The notes below the pieces were generated by a model, which did not search any database, was not told where the DNA came from, and saw only the letters and a list, made by a program, of their open reading frames with translations. A program made the position numbers and the translations under genes. A stretch of 64,000 nt of DNA from Desulforamulus ruminis DSM 2154. Lineage in GTDB: Bacteria > Bacillota > Desulfotomaculia > Desulfotomaculales > Desulfotomaculaceae. The stretch spans positions 2,182,120-2,246,119 of the forward strand of contig NC_015589.1 of assembly GCF_000215085.1 (NCBI RefSeq), written 5' to 3'. Position 1 is the stretch's first letter. Every line of letters begins with the position of its first letter. This document shows positions 54,368-63,034 of this stretch, piece by piece.

Positions 54368-56368
54368 CTATTTGGCTTCTTTTTCTTCCTTGGCTTTCTT
54401 AATGACCATTTCCGCTTCCCGGCCGGAGAATTCTTCATAGCTGGAGAATTCCATGGTGAAGGAACCGCGGCCCTGGGTCATGGATTTAAGGTCGATGGCG
54501 TAGCGGTACATTTCCGATAAAGGCACCTGGGCGCGGATTTTTACCAGTCTGCCCAGGGGCTCTGTACCCAGCACCCGGCCCCGCTTGGTATTGAAATCGC
54601 TGATAATGTCTCCCATAAAGTTTTCCGGAACCGTAACCTCAACATTTTGAATAGGTTCCAGCAGTACGGGGCTGGCTTGGTCGCAACCCTTCTTAAAGGC
54701 CAGATGAGCGGCAATTTTAAAAGCCATTTCAGAGGAATCCACCGGGTGGTAGGAGCCGTCATACAAAGTAGCCTTCAGACCGGTTACAGGGAATCCCAGC
54801 ACCCCTTCCTCCAGCGCTTCCCGCAGGCCTTTTTCTACGGCCGGGAAGTAGTTTCTGGGTACGGCGCCGCCAAATACTTCTTCGCCAAATACAAAATGCT
54901 CCTCTGTGGGTTCAAAACGAATCCAAACATGGCCGTATTGCCCCCGGCCGCCGGATTGTTTCTTGTGTTTGCCTTCCACTTCAACCTTTTTGCGGATGGT
55001 TTCCCGGTAAGGCACCTTGGCCTCCTCCAGTACAACGTCCACACCGTATTTCTTTTTCAGGCGCTCCACCATAATCTGAGTTTGCGCCTCACCCATGGTG
55101 ATCAGCAAGGTTTGCTTGGTTTCGGTATTTTTCTGCACCTTCACCGTGGGATCTTCATCGGTTAATTTTAACAGCGCGTCTCCCAGTTTATCCTCGTCGT
55201 TCTTACTCTTGGGAACCACCGCGGTGGTCAGGGTGGGGGCCGGGAATGAAATGCCCTCTAATTCCACGGGCTTATCTTTATCCGCCAGGGTGTCTCCGGT
55301 ACCGGTATCCTGAAGTTTAACCAGTACGGCCAGATCCCCGCAAGGAACGGTATCCGTCTGCACGGTGCTTTTCCCCCGTACATAGAGGATTTGACCAATC
55401 TTTTCCGGCTTATCCTTTTTCACATTGACAACCGGTGTATCGCTCTTAAATTGACCCCGGAAGACTCTTATAAAATTCATCTTGCCAACATAGGGGTCGG
55501 CGATGGTTTTAAATACCAGGGCAGCCATGGGCCCTTCCTCGACCTGGGGAGCCGGGGCGTAATAAGCCAGGAAATCCAGGATTTGAGCGGCACCAATGTT
55601 TTTAGTAGCGGAGCAAGCCAGCACCGGAACCACTTTGCCGGTGGCGATGCTTTTGCGAAAACCGTCTTTAATTTCCTCAGGGGTCAGTTCTTCGCCCTCC
55701 AGGTATTTCATGGTGAGCTCGTCGTCCCCTTCTGCGGCCGCTTCAATTAGGGATTCCCGGTAGGTTTCAACCGCATCCTCCAGATCACCGGGCACCGGGA
55801 TCTCTTTGCCCTTACCGTCGCCGCTAAAGGCCTTGCGGTCCATCACGCTCACTATGCCGCTAAAGTCGTTAAAGGAACCGATGGGAATCTGTACGGGAAC
55901 AAAATTTGCCCCAAATTTCTCTTTGAGATTATCAAGAACTTTATCAAAGTTCGCATTTTCACGATCCATTTTATTAATAATCACGATCTTGGGCAGCCCT
56001 TCGGCCATTTCCCAGATCACTTCATGTTGAACTTGAACGCCGTCCACTGCAGAAACGGCAAATAAAGCTGCATCAGCTACCCGGAGAGCGCCTTTTACTT
56101 CACCAATAAAATCTGAAAAGCCCGGAGTATCCAGTAAATTAATTTTTGTGTTATTCCATTCAACCGGCACCAGGCTGGTGTGAATGGTCATTTTACGGGC
56201 TGTTTCTTCTGGATGATAATCAGAGGTTGTCGTTCCGTCTTCTACTCGTCCCAGGCGGGAAAGAGTTCCAGTGTTAAATAACATGGCTTCCACCAGGGAA
56301 GTTTTTCCGGAACCGCCGTGGGCCACCACTGCAACGTTGCGGAGTTGGCTAGACTGGTAGTTTTTCAA
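54368..56368 (-). CDS. Elongation factor G-like GTPase (EF-G2 type)
   Basis: 666 residues with the five-domain EF-G order. The G domain has P-loop AHGGSGKTSL (canonical EF-G has AHIDAGKTT), LLDTPGFSDF, and NKMDREN. Domain 2 is followed by the domain IV-like segment (RGQYGHVWIRFEP, GGAVPRNYFPAVEKGLREA) and domain V (GRGSFTMEFSSYEEFSGREA). It is shorter and divergent in the P-loop, matching the FusA2/EF-G2 class of anaerobes rather than the main translocase. TTG at 56368 is used, with AGGAGG 8 bases upstream. It is monocistronic. Confidence 0.87.
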   Translation of the reverse strand: MKNYQSSQLRNVAVVAHGGSGKTSLVEAMLFNTGTLSRLGRVEDGTTTSDYHPEETARKMTIHTSLVPVEWNNTKINLLDTPGFSDFIGEVKGALRVADAALFAVSAVDGVQVQHEVIWEMAEGLPKIVIINKMDRENANFDKVLDNLKEKFGANFVPVQIPIGSFNDFSGIVSVMDRKAFSGDGKGKEIPVPGDLEDAVETYRESLIEAAAEGDDELTMKYLEGEELTPEEIKDGFRKSIATGKVVPVLACSATKNIGAAQILDFLAYYAPAPQVEEGPMAALVFKTIADPYVGKMNFIRVFRGQFKSDTPVVNVKKDKPEKIGQILYVRGKSTVQTDTVPCGDLAVLVKLQDTGTGDTLADKDKPVELEGISFPAPTLTTAVVPKSKNDEDKLGDALLKLTDEDPTVKVQKNTETKQTLLITMGEAQTQIMVERLKKKYGVDVVLEEAKVPYRETIRKKVEVEGKHKKQSGGRGQYGHVWIRFEPTEEHFVFGEEVFGGAVPRNYFPAVEKGLREALEEGVLGFPVTGLKATLYDGSYHPVDSSEMAFKIAAHLAFKKGCDQASPVLLEPIQNVEVTVPENFMGDIISDFNTKRGRVLGTEPLGRLVKIRAQVPLSEMYRYAIDLKSMTQGRGSFTMEFSSYEEFSGREAEMVIKKAKEEKEAK

Positions 56369-56685
56369 AATTCAGGCCTCCTTTGTAAATAATGGTTTCC
56401 CCGATCAACTAATTCTATACCTTCAACCAAATCCTGGGCAAATTGGCATAAAAGTACCCCTTTTCAGGGGTAGCTTTTTACCCGCTAACAAGCCCAGAAA
56501 TCAAGGTCAAGGGAATTAAAATTATGTAAATGTTTCTACATATTTTAAGCAAATCCTCTTAATTTACTAAAAATTGAGTTTTTATTTTTGTCCCCTTCCT
56601 TTTTCTTTGCAAGGCTCATACAAGCCCCTGTCCATACATAAAAATAGGTAGTGAGCCACCGGCTTGGCCAATACACGAAAGGAAA
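56369..56685. other. Intergenic region between the EF-G-like gene and spoVB
   Basis: About 317 bases with promoters for two divergent genes. A hairpin at 56454-56476 (TACCCC/GGGGTA followed by T-rich DNA) could attenuate either gene. No RNA gene or small protein is supported. Confidence 0.4.
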
Positions 56686-58245
56686 ATGGACATGTCTCGA
56701 CAATCTTTTGTTTACGGGGCTTTAATTCTTTTAACAGCCAGCTTTATTAACCGGGTCATCGGTTTTATCTACCAGATGATTATGATCCGCTTGATCAAAC
56801 CGGAAGGCATCGGACTCTTCAACATGGTCTTCCCAGTTTATATTCTCATGCTGGTACTGGCTAGCCTGGGCATTCCGGTTGCCATTTCCAAACTGGTGGC
56901 CGAGGAAATTGCCAAAAAAAATTACCGGGGAGCCCACCGGATCTTCCGCATCTGTCTATTCTTTTTAATTAGCTCCAGCCTTTTACTTACGGCTCTGCTG
57001 GTAGTAGGATCCCCTCTTTTACTGAAATATGTTTTTCCCAATCCCAAGGTCTATTATATTTTTCTTTGCTTAATTCCCGGTGTATTTCTGGTTTCCATCT
57101 GTTCCGCTTTTCGCGGTTATTTTCAGGGGCTGCAGCAAATGGCTCCCACGGCCATTACCCAAACCCTGGAACAGTTAATGCGTGTGTCGGCCGGCCTCTG
57201 CATTGCTTATTTTCTGCTGCCCCGGGGAATTGAATATGCGGCCATTGGTCTCTCTCTGGGGGTTGTCATCGGGGAATTAACCGGCTGCCTCACCATGCTT
57301 TATTTTTATTTTAAAGGACGCTCTCAAATCAACCGGACTTCCGGCAGCCTGCCGGAGCCCTTTCAGCAGTCCTGCTCCCGGATTTTTAACCTGGGTATTC
57401 CGGTCACCCTGTCCCGCTTTGTCAGCACCCTGCTTATGTCGGCGGACGCGGTGATTATCCCCCAGCGCCTCCAGGCAGCGGGCCTCAGTTTAACGGAAGC
57501 AACTTCGGTTTTTGGATTGTTGATCGGCGTGGCGGAAACCCTGTTATTTACCCCTACCATGATTACCATTGCTCTGGCCACCGCTCTGATACCGGCTATC
57601 TCGGACGCTTTAGCCTTGGAAAACCGCCAGTTGGTGAGAAACAGAACCTCCGTGGCCGTGCGCATTACCTGCGGAGTGGGTCTACCCTGTGCCGTGGCTT
57701 TTTTCCTGTTGCCCCAGGAAATGTGCGGTGTTTTATTTGGTTACAAGGAAGCGGGCAAAATTCTCTGGGTCTTGGCCATTGGCGGTCCCTTTCTCTATTT
57801 CCAGCAGACCACCACCGGCATTCTGCAGGGCATGGGAGAAGCCATGCGTCCTTTTAAAAACTTAATGTTGGCATCGGTTTTTAAAATATTCGGTCTTTAT
57901 TATCTAACTTCTATACCCAAACTGGGTATTCTGGGTTCCTGTCTGGCTCTGAATCTTTGTTATATTTTGATGGCCTTGTTAAATTATTATGATTTGAAAA
58001 AACTGATCGGCTATCAAATCAACCTGTCCCACGATATTATCAAACCGCTTTTGGCATCCGGCGGCATGGGCCTGGTTATTTGGCAAATTAAAATTTTTCT
58101 TTTGCCCTATTCTTCCCTTTTAACTTTAATCGTTTCTTTAATTGCCGGCGGCTTTGTTTATCTGCTCCTTTTATTTTTGCTGGGCGGTATTCACCGGAAA
58201 GATTTTCTGCGCATTAAAGGCGCTTTGGGAGATCGCTTCTTTTAG
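56686..58245 (+). CDS. spoVB: Stage V sporulation protein B-like MOP flippase
   Basis: 519 residues with about 14 membrane helices. The N-terminus (SFVYGALILLTASFINRVIG, then IYQMIMIRLIKPEGIGLFN) is characteristic of SpoVB, a MurJ/Wzx-type flippase needed for spore cortex synthesis and likely moving lipid-linked peptidoglycan precursors. The length suits the family. The ATG at 56686 is 3 bases from AAAGG; the ATG at 56692, 8 bases from AAGGA, is an equally good start. It is a single gene. Confidence 0.88.
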   Translation: MDMSRQSFVYGALILLTASFINRVIGFIYQMIMIRLIKPEGIGLFNMVFPVYILMLVLASLGIPVAISKLVAEEIAKKNYRGAHRIFRICLFFLISSSLLLTALLVVGSPLLLKYVFPNPKVYYIFLCLIPGVFLVSICSAFRGYFQGLQQMAPTAITQTLEQLMRVSAGLCIAYFLLPRGIEYAAIGLSLGVVIGELTGCLTMLYFYFKGRSQINRTSGSLPEPFQQSCSRIFNLGIPVTLSRFVSTLLMSADAVIIPQRLQAAGLSLTEATSVFGLLIGVAETLLFTPTMITIALATALIPAISDALALENRQLVRNRTSVAVRITCGVGLPCAVAFFLLPQEMCGVLFGYKEAGKILWVLAIGGPFLYFQQTTTGILQGMGEAMRPFKNLMLASVFKIFGLYYLTSIPKLGILGSCLALNLCYILMALLNYYDLKKLIGYQINLSHDIIKPLLASGGMGLVIWQIKIFLLPYSSLLTLIVSLIAGGFVYLLLLFLLGGIHRKDFLRIKGALGDRFF

Positions 58246-58520
58246 CTAAAGGCCAGCAATTTTTTTAAAAATAAATTCATGGTTTTAGCACCAGATTCTT
58301 AGTAAAATAATTTGTTTGTTTTTGCAGCATACTAGCCATAGAAAAAGGAAATAATATTTGTTTGTTTTAAATGGATTTTCTGGATAAAGCCTGGCAAAAG
58401 GAATGGATTTTTTCACCTGTCGGAAAAAAATCGGTCTGGAGCGTCCATCACGGGATAAAACCGGGCAGATGGTATTCCGATGTGAAAGACAATTTTAAAA
58501 TTTTAAAAGGAGGAATAACA

Positions 58521-58688
58521 ATGGCACGTGACAAGGTGATGAACTGGAAAATGAAACACTATGCTGCCAATGCCCAGGGAGTAGAAGGATTAATCCTGGG
58601 GGAACACAGTGATTACGGCAATCTTACTTCCCGCCAGTGCGGTAATTTTGTGAAGATCGCCCTGGCCAAGGCCAATGAACTGGTATAA
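58521..58688 (+). CDS. SASP-like small spore protein
   Basis: 55 residues: MARDKVMNWKMKHYAANAQG, then VEGLILGEHSDYGNLTSRQC, GNFVKIALAKANELV. The LTSRQCGNFVKIALAKA end parallels the conserved C-terminal helix of alpha/beta-type small acid-soluble spore proteins (T-S/A-R-x-x-G then a K/L/A-rich helix). The usual glycine pairs are reduced, so it is a divergent member at most. AAGGAGG lies 7 bases before the ATG. It is followed by a terminator. Confidence 0.5.
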   Translation: MARDKVMNWKMKHYAANAQGVEGLILGEHSDYGNLTSRQCGNFVKIALAKANELV

Positions 58689-58690
58689 AA

Positions 58691-58713
58691 AAGCCCTCTG
58701 TTGCAGAGAGCTT
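58691..58713 (+). terminator. Terminator after the SASP-like gene
   Basis: AAGCCCTCT/AGAGAGCTT stem with one mismatch and a short loop, followed on the plus strand by a T-containing end; just downstream of the stop codon and facing surE. Confidence 0.5.
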
Positions 58714-58721
58714 CATAACTT

Positions 58722-59483
58722 TTATTTGGCCGGCAGCCAGCCGGCCATTTTTTTGCGATAAGAGTAATCGGTTAAATCCAAGTGCAGCGGCGTAATAGAA
58801 ACATAGCCGTTGTTTACGGCTGCAGCATCGGTTTCCAAATCGTCCTCGTCCAGGTTGTGAGGCTCTCCGGCCATCCAAAAATAAATTTTCCCCCGGGGAT
58901 CCACCCGTTTGTCAAAAACATTAATGTAGCGCCGACGGGCCAAGCGAGTAACTTGAATGCCTTTGCCGTCATAATTCAAGGGGACATTGATATTCAGCAA
59001 TATGCCTGGTTCCAAGGGGTTGGCCATTACTTTGGGCACAAATTCTTTCATAAATTCCGCCGCCACCGTATAATCTAAGTTTTCCCAGGCTGCCAGCGAA
59101 ACCGCAATGGCAGGTACGTGGTTAATTACTCCTTCAAAGGCGGCGGAAACCGTTCCGGAATACAAAACATCGGTGCCTAAATTAGGCCCCAGGTTAATGC
59201 CGGACACAACCAGATCCGGCGGGGCTTCCAGTAAAGATTCCAGCCCCAGTTTGACACAATCCGCCGGCGTGCCGTCCACCACCCAGCCTTTGGCCTGGCC
59301 GGATTTAAACCGGTGTACCTTGGCCCGGATGGGACGGGTCACGGTAATGCCATGTCCACAGGCGCTTCGTTCCCGGTCCGGCGCCACCACGTAGACTTCG
59401 TCCGCCACCATTTCCATGGCCTTTCTGAGAGCAGCAATGCCGTCGGCATAAATGCCGTCATCATTAGAAATTAAAACGCGCAT
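58722..59483 (-). CDS. surE: 5'/3'-nucleotidase SurE
   Basis: 253 residues. The N-terminal metal site MRVLISNDDGI and the SGINLGPNLGTDVLYSGTVS motif are complete, followed by the GTPADCVKLGL segment and the later family motif ITPLHLDLTDY. SurE is a nucleotidase with broad specificity, removing phosphate from nucleoside monophosphates. ATG 59483 follows AGGAGG. It lies 8 bases downstream of the ypmA-like gene, at the end of the queuosine operon. Confidence 0.93.
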   Translation of the reverse strand: MRVLISNDDGIYADGIAALRKAMEMVADEVYVVAPDRERSACGHGITVTRPIRAKVHRFKSGQAKGWVVDGTPADCVKLGLESLLEAPPDLVVSGINLGPNLGTDVLYSGTVSAAFEGVINHVPAIAVSLAAWENLDYTVAAEFMKEFVPKVMANPLEPGILLNINVPLNYDGKGIQVTRLARRRYINVFDKRVDPRGKIYFWMAGEPHNLDEDDLETDAAAVNNGYVSITPLHLDLTDYSYRKKMAGWLPAK

Positions 59484-59491
59484 AGGTCCTC

Positions 59492-59671
59492 CTAGGTTTC
59501 ATAAATGGATAGGGTCATCTGACCCTTCTCATCCTTGGTTAAACCAAAGATGACCTGCTTATCCTTCAGGGTTTTGTTTAAAAAATCCACTACTTTGTAC
59601 ATTTCCCCATAGGGAGCAAATTTCTTGGCAGCCACCAGTTCCAATTTCCCTGATGTCATTTTCTTTTCCAC
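59492..59671 (-). CDS. ypmA: YpmA/DUF4264 family protein
   Basis: 59 residues: VEKKMTSGKLELVAAKKFAP, then YGEMYKVVDFLNKTLKDKQV and IFGLTKDEKGQMTLSIYET. The KVVDFLNKTLKDK and FGL-x-D-x-x-x-x-x-x-F/L-S-IY end correspond to the short YpmA family of Bacillus. The GTG at 59671 follows GGAGGG at 6 bases. An ATG 33 bases upstream would overlap folE and has no clear site. Function is unknown. Confidence 0.7.
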   Translation of the reverse strand: MEKKMTSGKLELVAAKKFAPYGEMYKVVDFLNKTLKDKQVIFGLTKDEKGQMTLSIYET

Positions 59672-59696
59672 AGGGTTCCCTCCATCAAACAAACCA

Positions 59697-60263
59697 TCAT
59701 TCACTTTTCAAAATTAAACTCATGGCCTCCGCTCTGGAAGCTTCATTCTTCTGGAATATTCCCCGTACGGCGGAAGTCACGGTATGGGCTCCGGGAGCCC
59801 GTACGCCCCGCATGGACATGCAGAGGTGCTCCGCCTGAACCACAACCGCCACGCCGTAGGGCCGCAGCTCTTCCATAACGGCGTCGGCAATCTGCTTGGT
59901 CAGCCTTTCCTGTAACTGCGGACGCCGGGCATATCCTTCCACCAGCCGGGCCAGTTTGGAAAGTCCCGTTACATTGCCATGTCTGGGAATGTAACAAACA
60001 TGGGCTTTACCGATAAAGGGGATTAAATGATGCTCACAAACACTGTACAGGGGAATATCCTTCACCAGCACCATTTCCTCATGTTCTTCGGAAAAGGTTT
60101 TGCCTAGATGCTCCCGGGGATCTTGAGACAGCCCGGCAAAAATTTCTTCGTACATCCTGGCTACCCGGGCCGGTGTTTCCAACAGCCCTTCCCGGTCCGG
60201 GTCTTCCCCAATGGCCTCAAGAATCATCCGAACGGCTTGCTCTATTTTCGGTTTATCAAACAT
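59697..60263 (-). CDS. folE: GTP cyclohydrolase I
   Basis: 188 residues. Zinc and active-site motifs: [18 protein letters not shown] (about 75-92), [19 protein letters not shown], and [20 protein letters not shown] (C-M-S-M-R-G-V). It converts GTP to 7,8-dihydroneopterin triphosphate, the first step of both folate and queuosine. The gene is placed between queE and ypmA, so it most likely feeds the queuosine pathway. ATG 60263 follows AAGGAG at 9 bases. Confidence 0.93.
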   Translation of the reverse strand: MFDKPKIEQAVRMILEAIGEDPDREGLLETPARVARMYEEIFAGLSQDPREHLGKTFSEEHEEMVLVKDIPLYSVCEHHLIPFIGKAHVCYIPRHGNVTGLSKLARLVEGYARRPQLQERLTKQIADAVMEELRPYGVAVVVQAEHLCMSMRGVRAPGAHTVTSAVRGIFQKNEASRAEAMSLILKSE

Positions 60264-60276
60264 GGTTGTCAACTCC

Positions 60277-61017
60277 TTATCGCTGCCCCATCATTAAATG
60301 TGTTTGTGGGATAACTCTTACATTTTGTACATATTTTAACGCCAATTCCTGCAAATGAAGAACCCGGCCGGCAGTGGGCGCCAAAACGCCGTTCCTGGGG
60401 GTAACCGGCTGCAAAATCAATGCCCCTTGGGGAGCCCGCCGGCTTACCATTTCCCCTGCCTTCTGTACTTCTTCATCGCTGGTAGCGCCTGTAATAACGA
60501 TTTTTACGTAAACTTCCTTGCGGGCGGCGATCTCCAGAAATTTTTCCTGCACTTCCCAGGGGGTTTCGGTTCCGGTGGAACTTTTCAGCTTGATATCCAT
60601 GCTAATAATGGCAATGTCGTTCAGTACCTTTAGCAATTCCTCCGGCAAGGTTCCATTAGTCTCCAGAAAAATTCCCCGTTGGGTTCCGGCCAGTTCTTTG
60701 GCCAGGGACTGAATATAATCTGCATGTAGTAAAGGCTCTCCGCCGGTTAAGCTCACCGAGTGATGCAGGGCTAAAGTAAAATATTGCCGAATCAGTTCGG
60801 CCACTTGCTGCGGTTCCAGGGGATTCGCCAAATGCACAAGCTCCGGCTGGCCGGGTATTGGTTCGACGAGGCATGAAGGAGGCGTCGCCTGCTTGGGCGT
60901 GTCGCAATAGGCACAATCCCAGTTACATCCGGCAAAACGCACAAAAACCTGCCGCACCCCCACATAGGGGCCTTCTCCCTGAACGGAAGAAAAAATTTCC
61001 TGCAAGTACCCGTCCAT
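60277..61017 (-). CDS. queE: 7-carboxy-7-deazaguanine synthase
   Basis: 246 residues. The radical SAM cluster motif is [11 protein letters not shown] (CxxxCxxC, C31/C35/C38) within [33 protein letters not shown] and the late [13 protein letters not shown] segment suit QueE. It makes CDG from carboxytetrahydropterin in the queuosine/deazapurine path. It starts within the end of the DUF366 gene (one-base overlap, TAATG), so the two are coupled. Confidence 0.9.
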   Translation of the reverse strand: MDGYLQEIFSSVQGEGPYVGVRQVFVRFAGCNWDCAYCDTPKQATPPSCLVEPIPGQPELVHLANPLEPQQVAELIRQYFTLALHHSVSLTGGEPLLHADYIQSLAKELAGTQRGIFLETNGTLPEELLKVLNDIAIISMDIKLKSSTGTETPWEVQEKFLEIAARKEVYVKIVITGATSDEEVQKAGEMVSRRAPQGALILQPVTPRNGVLAPTAGRVLHLQELALKYVQNVRVIPQTHLMMGQR

Positions 61018-61580
61018 TAACCCACACCCCTGACTTTACAACGAGCCAACCGGATGCCCCCGGTTTCTTCCTGGTAGGCCCGGGCAATGGTCTGGCCCAG
61101 TTTTAAAATGTCTTGGGAAGGCCAGCCCATATCCAGTAAACCGATGGCGGGCACCGGGGTGTTGCGGGAGGATACGTTCAGTCCGGTATGGATTAAGGTG
61201 GATACCGGGCTGGCCGTGGCAATAGACACCGAAAGCTTGCGCTCCCCGCAATACAGATCGTCGCCCCGGCGGATTAAATCAACCTTGGCCTGCCGATTCA
61301 GGCAATCCTTGATGATGGCGATAAATAAACGCTGCCTGACCACCGCTTTTTCCAGATCCATATCAAAATGTTCAATGATAAAATGCAGCATATCTTCACT
61401 ATAAATGGGGGCATTGGCCCTCACATCGGCCAGGTCCACCATTTCGGTCAATTCTACCTGACAGCCTCCCCGGAAGCAAACTATACTGTCCCCCTGCAGA
61501 CCAAAATTTCGAAAAGCCCAGAGGGAAGACAACTGCCTTCCGTCATATTTTATCTCTTTCTCTTCAACCCTAACCAGCAT
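61017..61580 (-). CDS. DUF366 family protein, within the queuosine operon
   Basis: 187 residues of the DUF366 (PF04017) family: KYDGRQLSSLWAFRNFGLQ, then GDSIVCFRGGCQVELTEMVD, MDLEKAVVRQRLFIAIIKDC and a C-terminal GGIRLARCKVRGVG. Function is not established. The gene overlaps queC (11 bp) and queE (1 bp), so it is translationally coupled within the deazaguanine pathway and probably acts in it. QueF is not seen, and DUF366 may substitute for a late step or modify the product. ATG 61580 follows GGAGG at 8 bases. Confidence 0.75.
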   Translation of the reverse strand: MLVRVEEKEIKYDGRQLSSLWAFRNFGLQGDSIVCFRGGCQVELTEMVDLADVRANAPIYSEDMLHFIIEHFDMDLEKAVVRQRLFIAIIKDCLNRQAKVDLIRRGDDLYCGERKLSVSIATASPVSTLIHTGLNVSSRNTPVPAIGLLDMGWPSQDILKLGQTIARAYQEETGGIRLARCKVRGVG

Positions 61581-62286
61581 TGGCCTCACCTCCGGTGGTT
61601 GCAAAATCCTTTAAAGAAGCGGGAAGGGTCAGCCCGGCAGTGGCAAAGGCCCTGATCAAACGCCGGCAGCTCTCACAACTTCCACACATGCTTGATTCTC
61701 CCCGGTAGCAGCTCCAGATGGACTCCCAAGGCACTCCCAGGCGATTTCCCAGGGCCACAATTTCCCCCTTATCCAGGTGCCCGGTATAACTGACCACCTT
61801 TACTTTGTTGGCGGTGGAGTAAGCCATGGCCGCAGTGGCCGCCAGGGTAAATTCAGGCGTATTATCCGGGAAAGTGGCGGCCTCCTCCCGGTTAAAACCG
61901 GCGATGACCAGGGAACAGCCCAGAGACTCGGCAAAGCAGGCGGCCAGGTTGAGAAACAGTCCATTCCGGTTGGGGACCCATACGGCGGCAGCCGTTTGAT
62001 TTCCCAGCTCCAGGTTGTCCAAATCCGCTGCAGCCGGTTCCGGCAGATCCTCTTCCCTCTGCACCAGCGCGGTATGGGTGATCTCTGCCAACCAGGGCAA
62101 GGCAATAACTTTATGGGGAATTTGATAATACCGTGCCAATTGGGCGGCGGCGGCAATTTCTTTTTCTGCGGAACGCTGCCCATAATCCATGGTTAAGGCC
62201 AATTCAACGGAAGCTTCCGTCCTGGCATAGGCCAGACAGACAGCGGAATCCAGCCCTCCCGATAACAAAACAACAGCCTTCAACAC
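61570..62286 (-). CDS. queC: 7-cyano-7-deazaguanine synthase
   Basis: 238 residues. The PP-loop SGGLDSAVCLAYA is near the start, MDYGQRSAEKEI and VPNRNGLFLNLAACFAESLG follow, and the zinc end is CYRGESSMCGSCESCRR (four Cys). It converts CDG to preQ0 with ATP and ammonia. The GTG start at 62286 directly follows the queD stop; GGAGG is 5 bases before it. It overlaps the DUF366 gene by 11 bp. Confidence 0.93.
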   Translation of the reverse strand: MLKAVVLLSGGLDSAVCLAYARTEASVELALTMDYGQRSAEKEIAAAAQLARYYQIPHKVIALPWLAEITHTALVQREEDLPEPAAADLDNLELGNQTAAAVWVPNRNGLFLNLAACFAESLGCSLVIAGFNREEAATFPDNTPEFTLAATAAMAYSTANKVKVVSYTGHLDKGEIVALGNRLGVPWESIWSCYRGESSMCGSCESCRRLIRAFATAGLTLPASLKDFATTGGEANAG

Positions 62287-62670
62287 TTATTCCTCCCGGT
62301 AAGTGGCATAGGCATCCGGCGATTCCCATACGGAAATTTCCTTTAATCTTATGCCCTTCTTGATCTCTAGAATGGGTTTTTCCAGTAACCGATATATATA
62401 AAAAGAAAGGTTTTCCGCCGTGGGGTTGACTCCCCCCTGTCCAAAGCCGGGAATTTCGTTTAAAAACTGGTGGTCCAGCCGGTCAATGACCGCTGCCAGA
62501 TGTTTCTTGATCTCCTTAAAATCCACCAGCATTCCCAGCGGGTCCAGTTCTTCGCCAATGACCTTTACCTGGACGGTCCAGGTGTGTCCATGCAATCGGG
62601 CACAATCACCGGGATAACCGCATAGACGATGAGCAGCGGAGAATTTGCCGTTAACCGTTAACTCGTACAT
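62287..62670 (-). CDS. queD: 6-carboxy-5,6,7,8-tetrahydropterin synthase
   Basis: 127 residues. Zinc-binding and catalytic motifs: FSAAHRLCGYPGDCARLHGH (catalytic Cys and His residues), WTVQVKVIGEELDPLGMLVD, VNPTAENLSFYIYRLL, and ISVWESPDAYATY. It turns dihydroneopterin triphosphate into carboxytetrahydropterin, the first committed queuosine step. ATG 62670 follows GGAGGAGG. It begins the operon queD-queC-DUF366-queE-folE. Confidence 0.92.
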   Translation of the reverse strand: MYELTVNGKFSAAHRLCGYPGDCARLHGHTWTVQVKVIGEELDPLGMLVDFKEIKKHLAAVIDRLDHQFLNEIPGFGQGGVNPTAENLSFYIYRLLEKPILEIKKGIRLKEISVWESPDAYATYREE

Positions 62671-62877
62671 GCATCCTCCTCCTTCGAATGGTAGTATTTC
62701 TCCCGGTACTGAACTTTACTATATTTCGCCTCCGTTGGCTTTCTCCCTGCCGCAAAGAAGGATTTTTTCTTTTTTTCTACAATAACCTTCTCCAGCGGGT
62801 CACAGAAAAAATAGGGCTATCGCAAAAAAACCGGAATGGTTGAATTGCGCAGCCCTTTATTGTCCAAAAATAAAAAG
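62671..62877. other. Leader region of the queuosine operon
   Basis: About 200 bases on the minus strand before queD. A preQ1 riboswitch was looked for, since it often controls que operons, but no AGCTACACC-type core is present. A weak hairpin near 62745-62770 exists. The promoter is not identified. Confidence 0.35.
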
Positions 62878-63008
62878 AGAATAGAACGCGGATTCTCACG
62901 GATTTTTTAATTGAAATCCGCGTAATTCCGTGTCATCCTTTCAATCCGTATTCTATTTCTTATTAGTCCGGTTGTTCCCTGGGTTATCTGCCGTTCTTCA
63001 GACGCTAT
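62878..63008. repeat. Interspersed palindromic repeat, family 1, copy 3
   Basis: GAACGCGGATTCTCACGGAT and ATCCGCGTAATTCCGTGT arms, followed by the tail ATTAGTCCGGTTGTTC with GTTATCT and GTTCTTCAGACGC. The tail matches the copy at 6208. It lies between the TPR protein gene and queD on the minus strand. Confidence 0.7.
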
Positions 63009-63034
63009 GCAAAGTCGCTTCTCCAATGTCCCTT

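Noticed and set aside
62671-62877. PreQ1 riboswitch in front of the queuosine operon
   Set aside because: The conserved preQ1 core (AGCTACACC type) could not be found on the minus strand.
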